Shown piece by piece: positions 1-5,256 of a stretch of 5,256 nucleotides of DNA (positions within the stretch are counted from its first letter, which is position 1; the number at the start of each line of letters is the position of its first letter). This DNA comes from Gammaproteobacteria bacterium (GTDB lineage: Bacteria; Pseudomonadota; Gammaproteobacteria; UBA9214): NCBI GenBank assembly GCA_003454335.1, contig DMKK01000178.1:1-5256 (forward strand), given 5' to 3'. The notes under the pieces are model-generated. The model ran no database searches, was not told the DNA's origin, and worked only from the letters and a program-made list of their open reading frames with translations. The position numbers and the translations under genes were made by a program.

Positions 1-144
1 ACGGTCCTCGAGCGCTTGCTGGAGAACATTTCCTTTGAGGCCACCGATCGTTCCGGCAGCACCCTGGTCATTGATGCGGACTATGTCGACGAACATCTGG
101 ACGCACTGGTGAAAGATGAAGACCTGAGCCGGTATATACTTTGA
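1..144 (+). CDS. hslU: HslU, ATPase subunit of the HslUV protease (C-terminal end, partial)
   Basis: Only the last 47 codons are present; the gene enters from the left edge and stops at TGA 142-144. HslU is a cytoplasmic AAA+ unfoldase that feeds proteins into the HslV peptidase, and its extreme C-terminus inserts into HslV to activate it. What is seen matches the conserved end of the family: an ERLLENISFEA segment, then IDADYV, then the tail LVKDEDLSRYIL, which has the usual ...EDLSR(F/Y)IL ending. The end is therefore intact. The hslV gene and the rest of hslU should lie to the left. The next gene starts 94 bp downstream, and I see no strong terminator in between. Confidence 0.95.
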   Translation, partial: TVLERLLENISFEATDRSGSTLVIDADYVDEHLDALVKDEDLSRYIL

Positions 145-238
145 GCGCGGTCCACATAAACACCCGGCAACCAGCCGCAACCGACAGCACGAACGCCGTT
201 TCCAGACATCCGTGCCACCACCGACAAACGAGCAAACC

Positions 239-616
239 ATGACAGACGCACCCAGACCTACAGAACTGAGCCTGCACCAGAAATCACGCATACTGGAAAT
301 CTCCTATGCCGATGGCGAACACTATGAGCTAAGTTTTGAATTTCTCCGCGTGCATTCGCCCTCGGCGGAAGTACAGGGCCACGGCCCCGGCCAGGGCGTA
401 CTGCAAATGGGCAAGGAGAACGTCATGATTACCCATGTCGAACCGGTCGGCAGTTATGCTATCCAGCCTTCCTTTGACGACGGCCATGACACCGGCATCT
501 ACTCCTGGGAGACGCTCCACGATATGGGTAAAAACAAGGAGAAGTACTGGCAGGAATACCTGCAAAAACTTGCGATTGCCGGACACAAACGCAAGGGTGA
601 CAGCCAGGAACCCTGA
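239..616 (+). CDS. DUF971 (GBBH-like N-terminal domain) protein
   Basis: A 125-residue protein that is a single DUF971 domain (Pfam 'gamma-butyrobetaine hydroxylase-like, N-terminal'). Seen directly: an ILEISYADGEHYELSFEFLRVHSPSAE-type stretch (residues 18-44, with the LRV.SPSAE block at 36-44), then VEPVGSYAI (68-75) and the hallmark DDGHDTGIYSW (80-90), followed by a charged C-terminal tail. The catalytic double-stranded beta-helix of true gamma-butyrobetaine hydroxylase is absent, so this is not an oxygenase. There are no cysteines, so the zinc site of the eukaryotic domain is not kept. I chose ATG 239 because the residues after it start the conserved domain; a GTG at 212 is in frame but adds nine poorly conserved residues. 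Neither start has a good Shine-Dalgarno. The gene sits between hslU and ubiE. Its function is unknown, and an iron or cofactor role would be a guess. Confidence 0.88.
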   Translation: MTDAPRPTELSLHQKSRILEISYADGEHYELSFEFLRVHSPSAEVQGHGPGQGVLQMGKENVMITHVEPVGSYAIQPSFDDGHDTGIYSWETLHDMGKNKEKYWQEYLQKLAIAGHKRKGDSQEP

Positions 617-642
617 ACAGGGAAAACTGCAGAACCTGAATC

Positions 643-1386
643 ATGTCAGACAAAACCACACATTTCGGCTTCACTGATGTGCCCGTCGGGGAAAAAGAAC
701 GACGCGTACGAGGGGTGTTCGATTCCGTTGCTGACAGCTATGACCTGATGAACGACATGATGTCGTTTGGTGTCCACCGCCTGTGGAAACGTTTTGCCAT
801 TAACATGGCCGGACTGCAGCCCGGCCAGCAGGTACTGGACCTTGCTGGCGGCACCGGCGACCTGACTCGCCTGATGTCACCCCGGGTCGGTCGTGATGGT
901 CATATTATCCTCTCCGATATTAACGCGGCCATGCTGGTCAATGGCCGTGAACGGCTGCTGGACAGCGGCATCCATGGCAATGTCACCTTTGCCCAGGCAA
1001 ATGCCGAACAGTTGCCCTTCCCGGATAACAGTTTTGATCTGGTCACCATGGCTTTCGGACTGCGTAATGTGACCGACAAGCAGCGCGCCCTGCATGCCAT
1101 TTATCACACCATCAGGCCGGGGGGACGACTGCTGGTACTGGAATTCTCCCGGCCCGTGGCCGTACTGAAACCAGCCTATGATTTCTATTCATTCAACATC
1201 CTGCCCGGACTCGGACGCCTGATTGCAAAAGACGAGGACAGCTATCGTTATCTCGCCGAATCCATCCGCATGCACCCGGACCAGCAAACATTAAAAGGGA
1301 TGCTCGAACAGGCCGGTTTTGAACGCTGTGATGTTCACAACCTGGCGGGCGGCATCGTGGCGATCCATCGCGGGTATAAATTTTGA
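643..1386 (+). CDS. ubiE: UbiE, ubiquinone/menaquinone biosynthesis C-methyltransferase
   Basis: A class I SAM-dependent methyltransferase of 247 residues (E. coli UbiE has 251). It C-methylates 2-polyprenyl-6-methoxy-1,4-benzoquinol in ubiquinone synthesis and, in organisms that make it, demethylmenaquinol. Evidence: the first UbiE signature, YDLMNDMMSFGVHRLW, is complete at residues 33-48; the SAM-binding motif I VLDLAGGTGD is at 64-73; SDIN at 91-94 carries the acidic residue at the end of strand 2; FDLVTMAFGLRNV is at 131-143; and RPGGRLLVLEFS at 158-169 is the second family signature region. The ATG at 643 gives the usual length and lies 26 bp after the DUF971 stop. No convincing Shine-Dalgarno is visible. 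The gene is followed by ubiJ and ubiB, the standard gammaproteobacterial order, which supports the ubiquinone role. Confidence 0.97.
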   Translation: MSDKTTHFGFTDVPVGEKERRVRGVFDSVADSYDLMNDMMSFGVHRLWKRFAINMAGLQPGQQVLDLAGGTGDLTRLMSPRVGRDGHIILSDINAAMLVNGRERLLDSGIHGNVTFAQANAEQLPFPDNSFDLVTMAFGLRNVTDKQRALHAIYHTIRPGGRLLVLEFSRPVAVLKPAYDFYSFNILPGLGRLIAKDEDSYRYLAESIRMHPDQQTLKGMLEQAGFERCDVHNLAGGIVAIHRGYKF

Positions 1387-1420
1387 TATCCGGCAACCGG
1401 CAATTATATGGCCCCTGTCT

Positions 1421-1434
1421 GCAGTCCGGACTGC
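1421..1434. repeat. Perfect 14-bp palindrome between ubiE and ubiJ
   Basis: GCAGTCCGGACTGC reads the same on both strands with no spacer. It lies in the 61-bp ubiE-ubiJ gap, two bases before the ubiJ Shine-Dalgarno GGGAG. A weak promoter-like pair sits just upstream: TTGATA at 1383-1388 and TATATG at 1405-1410, spaced 16 bp. The palindrome would then fall at about the transcription start, where an operator could act. It could equally be chance, since a fully continuous palindrome makes a poor RNA hairpin. The symmetry is seen; the regulatory reading is inference. Confidence 0.35.
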
Positions 1435-1435
1435 C

Positions 1436-1440
1436 GGGAG
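1436..1440 (+). promoter_or_regulatory. Shine-Dalgarno of ubiJ
   Basis: GGGAG, seven bases before ATG 1448. It decides the ubiJ start: the reading frame is open far upstream into ubiE (an in-frame ATG at 1319), but only ATG 1448 has a ribosome site and gives a protein that begins like UbiJ. Confidence 0.7.
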
Positions 1441-1447
1441 ACATCTG

Positions 1448-2074
1448 ATGCAGCTGCCTGCAGGAGTCTTATCCGGGCTCGAGTCGGTCATCAACCGCTA
1501 CTTACGACTGGACCCGGATACGGGTGCCCGCATGGCAACACTGGCGGGGCACTGCATCGGCATCGATCTGCAGGGCCTGGATCTGCAACTGTTCGTCTAC
1601 CCTGGTGCACAGGGTATCCAGCTCAAGGACCACAGTGACGTGAAACCTGACACGATGCTGCATGGCTCGCCGCTGGGAATGGCCCGCCTTGGCCTGGGTA
1701 ACAGCACGGAAAAAACCCTGTTTTCAGGCGCCGTCAGCATCACTGGTGATGTTGAAACCGGCCAGGCCTTCAAGGCCGTCCTGGATGACATGGATATTGA
1801 CTGGGAAGAGCAGTTATCAAAACTTACCGGCGACATCATCGCCCATCAACTGGGTAATGCGGCAAAGCGTGCCGGCAAGGCACTCAGGCACAGCCAGCGC
1901 ACGCTGGAAAATGATATCGGTGAATACCTGCAGGAAGAACTGCGCGTGCTGCCAGCACGTATAGAAACTGAAAACTTCAGTGCCGCTGTCACCCGTATCA
2001 GTATTGACACTGACCGGCTCGCAGCACGCATTAAACGCCTGCAGAACGCAATCAGCAGCGTGGCGAACAACTGA
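1448..2074 (+). CDS. ubiJ: UbiJ, SCP2-domain ubiquinone biosynthesis accessory factor
   Basis: A 208-residue protein of the UbiJ (formerly YigP) family; E. coli UbiJ has 201. UbiJ is a cytosolic protein that binds the hydrophobic ubiquinone intermediates through its SCP2 fold and helps assemble the Ubi complex of hydroxylases and methyltransferases. Visible here: an N-terminal helix with ESVINRYLRLDPDT (residues 12-25), a beta-rich SCP2 region to about residue 115 (IDLQGLDLQLFVYP at 39-52; LFSGAVSITGD at 91-101), then DIDWEEQLSKLTGDIIAHQLG (116-136), the family's typical post-domain block, and a long helical, probably coiled-coil, C-terminus (about 137-205) of the kind that pairs with UbiK. 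The sequence is less conserved than its neighbours, as usual for UbiJ, so the call rests on domain layout plus position between ubiE and ubiB. In E. coli the 3' part of this gene also encodes the small RNA EsrE; I cannot show that here. Confidence 0.92.
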   Translation: MQLPAGVLSGLESVINRYLRLDPDTGARMATLAGHCIGIDLQGLDLQLFVYPGAQGIQLKDHSDVKPDTMLHGSPLGMARLGLGNSTEKTLFSGAVSITGDVETGQAFKAVLDDMDIDWEEQLSKLTGDIIAHQLGNAAKRAGKALRHSQRTLENDIGEYLQEELRVLPARIETENFSAAVTRISIDTDRLAARIKRLQNAISSVANN

Positions 2075-2075
2075 C

Positions 2076-3740
2076 ATGATCCGGCCGGCACAGATTTTCC
2101 GCCTGGTACATATCAACTTTGTGCTGGCACGCCATGGTCTGGACGAGATCATTCTTGCCACCCACCTGTTCAGGCCTTTCCGTTTTCTGTATTACCTGGC
2201 CCCCTGGAACTGGATACCCCGCGAACGCGGGCCACGCGGCGTACGGATTCGCCGCGCACTGGAAGAGCTGGGGCCCATCTACGTAAAGTTCGGGCAGATA
2301 ATGTCGACCCGCCGGGACCTGCTGCCGGATGATATTGCCGAGGAACTGGCCCACCTGCAGGACGATGTCCCTCCCTTTCCCGGCAGTCAGGCACGGGCAG
2401 CCATCGAGGCCGCACAGGGCGTGCCAATTGAAGAGATCTTTCGGCATTTTGATGAAACACCGCTGGCCTCCGCCTCGATTGCACAGGTACATACGGCGCA
2501 ACTCAAGGACGGCACAGATGTTGTCATAAAGGTACTGCGGCCCAATATCCGCCAGCTCATCACCCGCGACATCAATCTGCTGCACACCATCGCCAGCCTT
2601 GCGGAGCGCTACTGGAAAGACGGGCGTCGCCTGCGACCGCGCGAGGTAATCACCGAATTTGAAAAGATCCTGTATGACGAGCTTGACCTGTTGCGCGAGG
2701 CCGCCAATGCATCACAGTTAAAACGTAACTTCAGCAGCACTGACGTACTGTATGTCCCGGAAGTGTACTGGCCATATTGCCGCCCGGAAGTCATGGTAAT
2801 GGAACGCATTCGCGGCATTCAGATCAGTGATATCGACAGCTTGCGCGCGAATAATATCGACCTCAAAACCCTGTCTGAACGCGGCGTGGAAATATTCTTT
2901 ACCCAGGTATTCCGGCATAATTTTTTCCATGCCGACATGCACCCCGGCAACCTGTTTGTCGGCACCGACGGTCGTTATATGGCCGTCGACTTCGGCATCA
3001 TGGGCACACTGAATCCCGTTGACCAACGTTATCTTGCAGAGAATTTCCTGGCCTTTTTCAACCGTGATTACCGGCGTGTTGCTGAACTGCACGTGGAGTC
3101 CGAGTGGGTACCGGAAGGCACGCGCGTCGATGAATTCGAAGCCGCCATCCGCACTGTTTGCGAACCCATCTTTGAGAAACCACTAAACGAAATTTCGTTT
3201 GGCAATGTACTGTTGCGCCTGTTCCAGACCGCACGCCGCTTCAACATGGAAGTCCAGCCACAGCTGGTCCTGCTGCAAAAGACGCTGCTCAATATAGAAG
3301 GCCTGGGGCGACAGCTATACCCCGAGCTGGACCTCTGGAAAACGGCCAAGCCGTTTCTGGAACGCACCATGAGTGAACAACTGGGCGCGCGTTCCCTGTT
3401 ACGCAATGTAAAGGACAGCATTCCGGCATGGACTGATGCCCTGCCGGCCATGCCAGTCCTCGCCCATCGCTTGCTGGAACAGGCAAGCAGCGGGAAACTG
3501 CAGGTGGAATGGACTTCGAAAGAACTGCAGCACCTGCGCGTTGAAATGCGCCATGCAAACCGCCGCAACATCAGCGCCATCATCGGTACCGGACTGGTGC
3601 TGGCTGCTGCCATTATTTACGGGCTGGATGGCCATGCGCCAAACATGATCATGGGCGCGCCCTTGCTTACCTGGATAAGCGGCTGCCTGGGCGTGTTTAT
3701 ATTGCTTTTCAACTGGCTGGACGATCACGACGAGTCCTGA
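2076..3740 (+). CDS. ubiB: UbiB, membrane-anchored atypical kinase-like ATPase of ubiquinone biosynthesis
   Basis: A 554-residue UbiB/COQ8/ABC1 family protein (E. coli 546). It is an ATPase with a protein-kinase-like fold needed for ubiquinone synthesis, thought to help extract or deliver lipid precursors at the inner membrane. All family marks are present: the KxGQ motif K71-F-G-Q74, the alanine-rich nucleotide loop ASASIAQVH (131-139) in place of a glycine-rich loop, the ATP lysine K152 in VVIKV, the ExD motif E202-L-D204, the catalytic loop HADMHPGN (285-292) and the DFG motif 305-307. Two hydrophobic helices near the C-terminus (about 499-517 and 528-548) form the membrane anchor. The start is ATG 2076, one base after the ubiJ stop; an open stretch runs further upstream, but this ATG gives the conserved MIRPAQIFRLVHI beginning. 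There is no strong Shine-Dalgarno, so translation is probably coupled to ubiJ. Confidence 0.97.
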   Translation: MIRPAQIFRLVHINFVLARHGLDEIILATHLFRPFRFLYYLAPWNWIPRERGPRGVRIRRALEELGPIYVKFGQIMSTRRDLLPDDIAEELAHLQDDVPPFPGSQARAAIEAAQGVPIEEIFRHFDETPLASASIAQVHTAQLKDGTDVVIKVLRPNIRQLITRDINLLHTIASLAERYWKDGRRLRPREVITEFEKILYDELDLLREAANASQLKRNFSSTDVLYVPEVYWPYCRPEVMVMERIRGIQISDIDSLRANNIDLKTLSERGVEIFFTQVFRHNFFHADMHPGNLFVGTDGRYMAVDFGIMGTLNPVDQRYLAENFLAFFNRDYRRVAELHVESEWVPEGTRVDEFEAAIRTVCEPIFEKPLNEISFGNVLLRLFQTARRFNMEVQPQLVLLQKTLLNIEGLGRQLYPELDLWKTAKPFLERTMSEQLGARSLLRNVKDSIPAWTDALPAMPVLAHRLLEQASSGKLQVEWTSKELQHLRVEMRHANRRNISAIIGTGLVLAAAIIYGLDGHAPNMIMGAPLLTWISGCLGVFILLFNWLDDHDES

Positions 3741-3783
3741 GCAGATACACAAGCCTGCCCCGGTCATTACAATAAAGTCTTAG

Positions 3784-3809
3784 TGTAGGAGCGGCGTCCC
3801 CGCCGCGAT
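3784..3809 (+). repeat. REP-like palindromic unit, left copy
   Basis: The unit reads TGTAGGAGCGGCG, then TCCC, then CGCCGCGAT. It has a GTAG head followed by a hairpin of six base pairs (GCGGCG with CGCCGC) around a TCCC loop. This layout, a GTAG/GGAG head plus a GC-rich imperfect palindrome, is that of the REP elements of Pseudomonas, Stenotrophomonas and relatives that are mobilised by RAYT (TnpA-REP) transposases. It lies 43 bp after the ubiB stop, the usual extragenic place. No RAYT gene is in the window. Confidence 0.75.
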
Positions 3810-3836
3810 TGACCTCCTGCCGACAAGTACTCCCGC

Positions 3837-3862
3837 ATCGCGCCGGGGACGGCGCTCTTACA
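3837..3862 (-). repeat. REP-like palindromic unit, right inverted copy
   Basis: Read on the minus strand this is TGTAAGAGCGCCG, TCCC, CGGCGCGAT, matching the left unit at 23 of 26 positions. The hairpin stem is again six perfect base pairs (GCGCCG with CGGCGC) around the same TCCC loop. Two of the three differences form one swapped base pair in the stem, so the fold is kept. The third difference turns the GTAG head into GTAA. The two units face each other across 27 bp, as in a BIME-type REP doublet, and end 14 bp before the yajL stop. The doublet can also pair as one long imperfect hairpin and may shield the 3' ends of the converging ubiB and yajL messages. There is no T-run for a classical terminator. 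Confidence 0.72.
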
Positions 3863-3876
3863 GGAACCTCGGCACG

Positions 3877-4428
3877 TCACATGCGCTGCAAGCCGTCTTC
3901 GACCTCATCCCGCTTGCGCTTGCCGACCAGTGCTTCAATTAAAGCCAGTGCAAAGTCCATTGCCGTCCCCGGCCCACGTGAAGTAATCACCTTGCCATCC
4001 ATCACCACCGGCGCCTCCTGATAATCAATGCCCGGTACTGTATCGATATCCAGTGCACCGGGAAAACTGGTAGCACGCTTGCCATCGAGCAGACCGGCAT
4101 GTGCCAGCACCCGGGGAGCCGCACATATAGCCGCCGTATACCTGTCAGCCGCCGCCATTTTTTTCAGTAAATGAATCACCCGTGGATCATCTCTCAAATG
4201 GTCAGCACCGGGCAGACCTCCCGGCAATATGACCATGTCGAATTCCAGCGGCAAGGCTTCATCCAGGCTCATATCCGGTAGCAGCGTCACGCCACGGGAA
4301 GCATGTACCGGCTGCTCATCAAGGCCGGCGGTAATTACATCGATACCGGCGCGGCGCAGCAAATCAACTACGGTAACCGCTTCCAGTTCCTCACAGCCCT
4401 GCGCTAGCGGGACAAGGACGCTTGCCAT
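3877..4428 (-). CDS. yajL: YajL-like DJ-1/PfpI family protein
   Basis: A 183-residue single-domain protein of the DJ-1/ThiJ/PfpI superfamily, closest by eye to E. coli YajL (196 residues). Family members are cytoplasmic, protect against oxidative and carbonyl stress, and have been described as covalent chaperones and, with debate, as deglycases. Seen: the Rossmann-like start MASVLVPLAQGCEELEAVT with E14 equivalent to YajL E15; VILPGG (66-71); the nucleophile-elbow motif AAICAAP with C102 equivalent to YajL C106; and SRGPGTAMDFAL (150-161), the conserved C-terminal motif that separates the DJ-1/YajL branch from PfpI proteases. The key Glu-Cys pair is therefore intact. Start ATG 4428 has a strong ribosome site. 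The first 25 bases overlap the end of the yibQ-like gene, so the two are very probably one transcript. The gene ends 14 bp from the REP doublet. Confidence 0.93.
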   Translation of the reverse strand: MASVLVPLAQGCEELEAVTVVDLLRRAGIDVITAGLDEQPVHASRGVTLLPDMSLDEALPLEFDMVILPGGLPGADHLRDDPRVIHLLKKMAAADRYTAAICAAPRVLAHAGLLDGKRATSFPGALDIDTVPGIDYQEAPVVMDGKVITSRGPGTAMDFALALIEALVGKRKRDEVEDGLQRM

Positions 4429-5222
4429 GCTGTTTTCCCCTCTTGCTGTAGCTCGATCAAACGTGATACCGGCAGCAACCGTACACCCTGCTGCTCCAGC
4501 TTGCCAAGTTCCTCTGCGAGGACAGCCACGGTCCCGGGGTAGGGGTGACCGATACCCAGTGCCGTACCCTCGCGCTTTGCTATGGCAATCAGTTTTTGAA
4601 GTTGCACGCGTACGGCCTGCCGCGTCGGCACATTATCCAGAAAGACATTGCGCGCCGTATTCGGAATGCCGTACTCCAGTGCAAGTTGTTCGGCAACCGT
4701 TGCGCTGGTCGTCCGGCTGTCAACGAAGAACAGGTCACCACGCTTGACGAGCGCCTCCATTAGCCACGCCATGGTACCGGGATGCCGCGTCAGCAGGCTC
4801 CCCATATGGTTGTTCAGACCGCTGATATGGGGAACGGCTGCCAGGTCACGAGCCAGGGTTGCCCTGAACCGCGGCCGGGTCATATCCAGTGTCAACACTC
4901 CCTTTCCAAGCATGGCGGGTGCATCTTCAACGGCCTGCATAGGCAGGTGCAACATCACTTCCTTGTGCTGCGTATGCGCCTTTCTGGCAAGGGCATCCGT
5001 GTACCGCCCGTAAGGCATAAAAGCGCAGGCGACCGGTCCAGGCAGGTTAACAATACGCTTGCCCAACTCGCGCTTGGTGCCCAGGTCATCAATAATGATT
5101 GCAATCGCCGGCAGCCCATTCTCCGGGAGGTCACCCAACGAGTCTGCTGCAACACTGGCTACAGTGAGACCTCCCAGCCACAGGACAAGTGCTAACGGCC
5201 AGATGACCGTGCCTGCTTGCAT
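4404..5222 (-). CDS. yibQ: YibQ-like divergent polysaccharide deacetylase family protein, exported
   Basis: A protein of 272 residues from ATG 5222, in the divergent polysaccharide deacetylase family (DUF610/COG2861, E. coli YibQ). Residues 1-26 look like a signal peptide: hydrophobic VIWPLALVLWLGGLTVASVAA ending in an A-x-A-like site, so the mature domain is periplasmic. Domain marks in order: AIIIDDLG (41-48, the Asp pair of the NodB-like fold), LHLPM (91-95), GLNNHMGS (135-142), FFVDSRT (165-171), RNVFLDN (191-197) and GIGHPYPGTV (223-232). These match the family closely; no substrate or activity has been shown for it to my knowledge. In many gammaproteobacteria this gene follows envC and a ctpA-type S41 protease, suggesting a role near cell-wall turnover; those genes would be beyond the right edge. 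An in-frame TTG at 5237 would add five residues, and the frame stays open to the window edge. Confidence 0.92.
   Translation of the reverse strand: MQAGTVIWPLALVLWLGGLTVASVAADSLGDLPENGLPAIAIIIDDLGTKRELGKRIVNLPGPVACAFMPYGRYTDALARKAHTQHKEVMLHLPMQAVEDAPAMLGKGVLTLDMTRPRFRATLARDLAAVPHISGLNNHMGSLLTRHPGTMAWLMEALVKRGDLFFVDSRTTSATVAEQLALEYGIPNTARNVFLDNVPTRQAVRVQLQKLIAIAKREGTALGIGHPYPGTVAVLAEELGKLEQQGVRLLPVSRLIELQQEGKTAWQASLSR
4437..4442 (-). promoter_or_regulatory. Shine-Dalgarno of yajL
   Basis: Read on the minus strand this is GAGGGG, eight bases before ATG 4428. It lies inside the last codons of the upstream yibQ-like gene, which fits re-initiation or coupled translation, and it fixes the yajL start. 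Confidence 0.75.
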
Positions 5223-5228
5223 CCAGTA

Positions 5229-5235
5229 CTCTTTC
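5229..5235 (-). promoter_or_regulatory. Likely Shine-Dalgarno of the yibQ-like gene
   Basis: Read on the minus strand this is GAAAGAG, six bases before ATG 5222. It favours that ATG over the in-frame TTG at 5237, before which no purine-rich site is visible. The match is moderate. Confidence 0.45.
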
Positions 5236-5256
5236 AAGATGATATTGCCGGGTTCA

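Noticed and set aside
145..238. Promoter in the gap between hslU and the DUF971 gene
   Set aside because: I found no -35/-10 pair of useful quality in these 94 bases.
239..616. Gamma-butyrobetaine hydroxylase (carnitine synthesis)
   Set aside because: Only the N-terminal accessory domain is present; the catalytic oxygenase domain with its iron ligands is missing.
611..622. Small hairpin CCCT-GAAC-AGGG before ubiE
   Set aside because: A four-base-pair stem overlapping the DUF971 stop codon is too weak to act as a terminator and is likely chance.
2052..2585. 177-codon open frame on the minus strand inside ubiJ/ubiB
   Set aside because: It lies opposite strongly conserved UbiB coding sequence, resembles no family, is rich in Cys and Pro as antisense frames are, and has no ribosome site.
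3068..3613. 181-codon open frame on the minus strand inside ubiB
   Set aside because: The product is Arg/Ser-rich low-complexity sequence typical of an antisense shadow, and UbiB on the plus strand explains the region fully.
3741..3876. Intrinsic terminator for ubiB or yajL
   Set aside because: The inverted repeats form stable hairpins, but no T-run follows on either strand, so the region is described as a REP-like doublet instead.
4229..4747. 172-codon open frame on the plus strand across the yajL/yibQ junction
   Set aside because: It is antisense to two clearly conserved proteins, has Ser/Arg/Pro-rich composition and no recognisable domain.

Overview
The window looks like chromosomal core sequence from a non-enteric gammaproteobacterium. 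It carries a full ubiE-ubiJ-ubiB ubiquinone cassette, the end of hslU and a YibQ-type envelope protein, in moderately GC-rich DNA. The genus cannot be told from this stretch; a Pseudomonas/Chromatiales-like lineage is only an impression.

Layout. The left four-fifths reads rightward: the last 47 codons of hslU (1-144), a small DUF971 protein (239-616), ubiE (643-1386), ubiJ (1448-2074) and ubiB (2076-3740). Gaps shrink along the row from 94 bp to 26, 61 and 1 bp, so the last genes are probably co-transcribed. The right part reads leftward: a secreted YibQ-like divergent polysaccharide deacetylase (4404-5222) followed by yajL, a DJ-1/PfpI-family gene (3877-4428), whose starts and stops overlap by 25 bp. 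The two groups converge on a 136-bp gap (3741-3876) holding an inverted pair of REP-like palindromes.

How the genes work together. UbiE is the C-methyltransferase of ubiquinone (and, where present, menaquinone) synthesis. UbiJ is the SCP2-fold lipid-binding scaffold of the soluble Ubi complex. UbiB is the membrane-anchored ATPase of the same pathway. HslU is the unfoldase of the HslUV protease, and the DUF971 protein lies between the two systems with no known role. YajL is a cytoplasmic stress protein with the conserved Glu/Cys pair; YibQ is an exported protein usually found next to envC and a ctpA-type protease, which may lie just beyond the right edge.

No gene is broken, and there is no tRNA, rRNA, CRISPR, insertion sequence or prophage. 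I did not find a previously undescribed system. The most interesting non-coding signal is the REP-like pair, whose two units differ by a compensatory base-pair swap in the hairpin stem.
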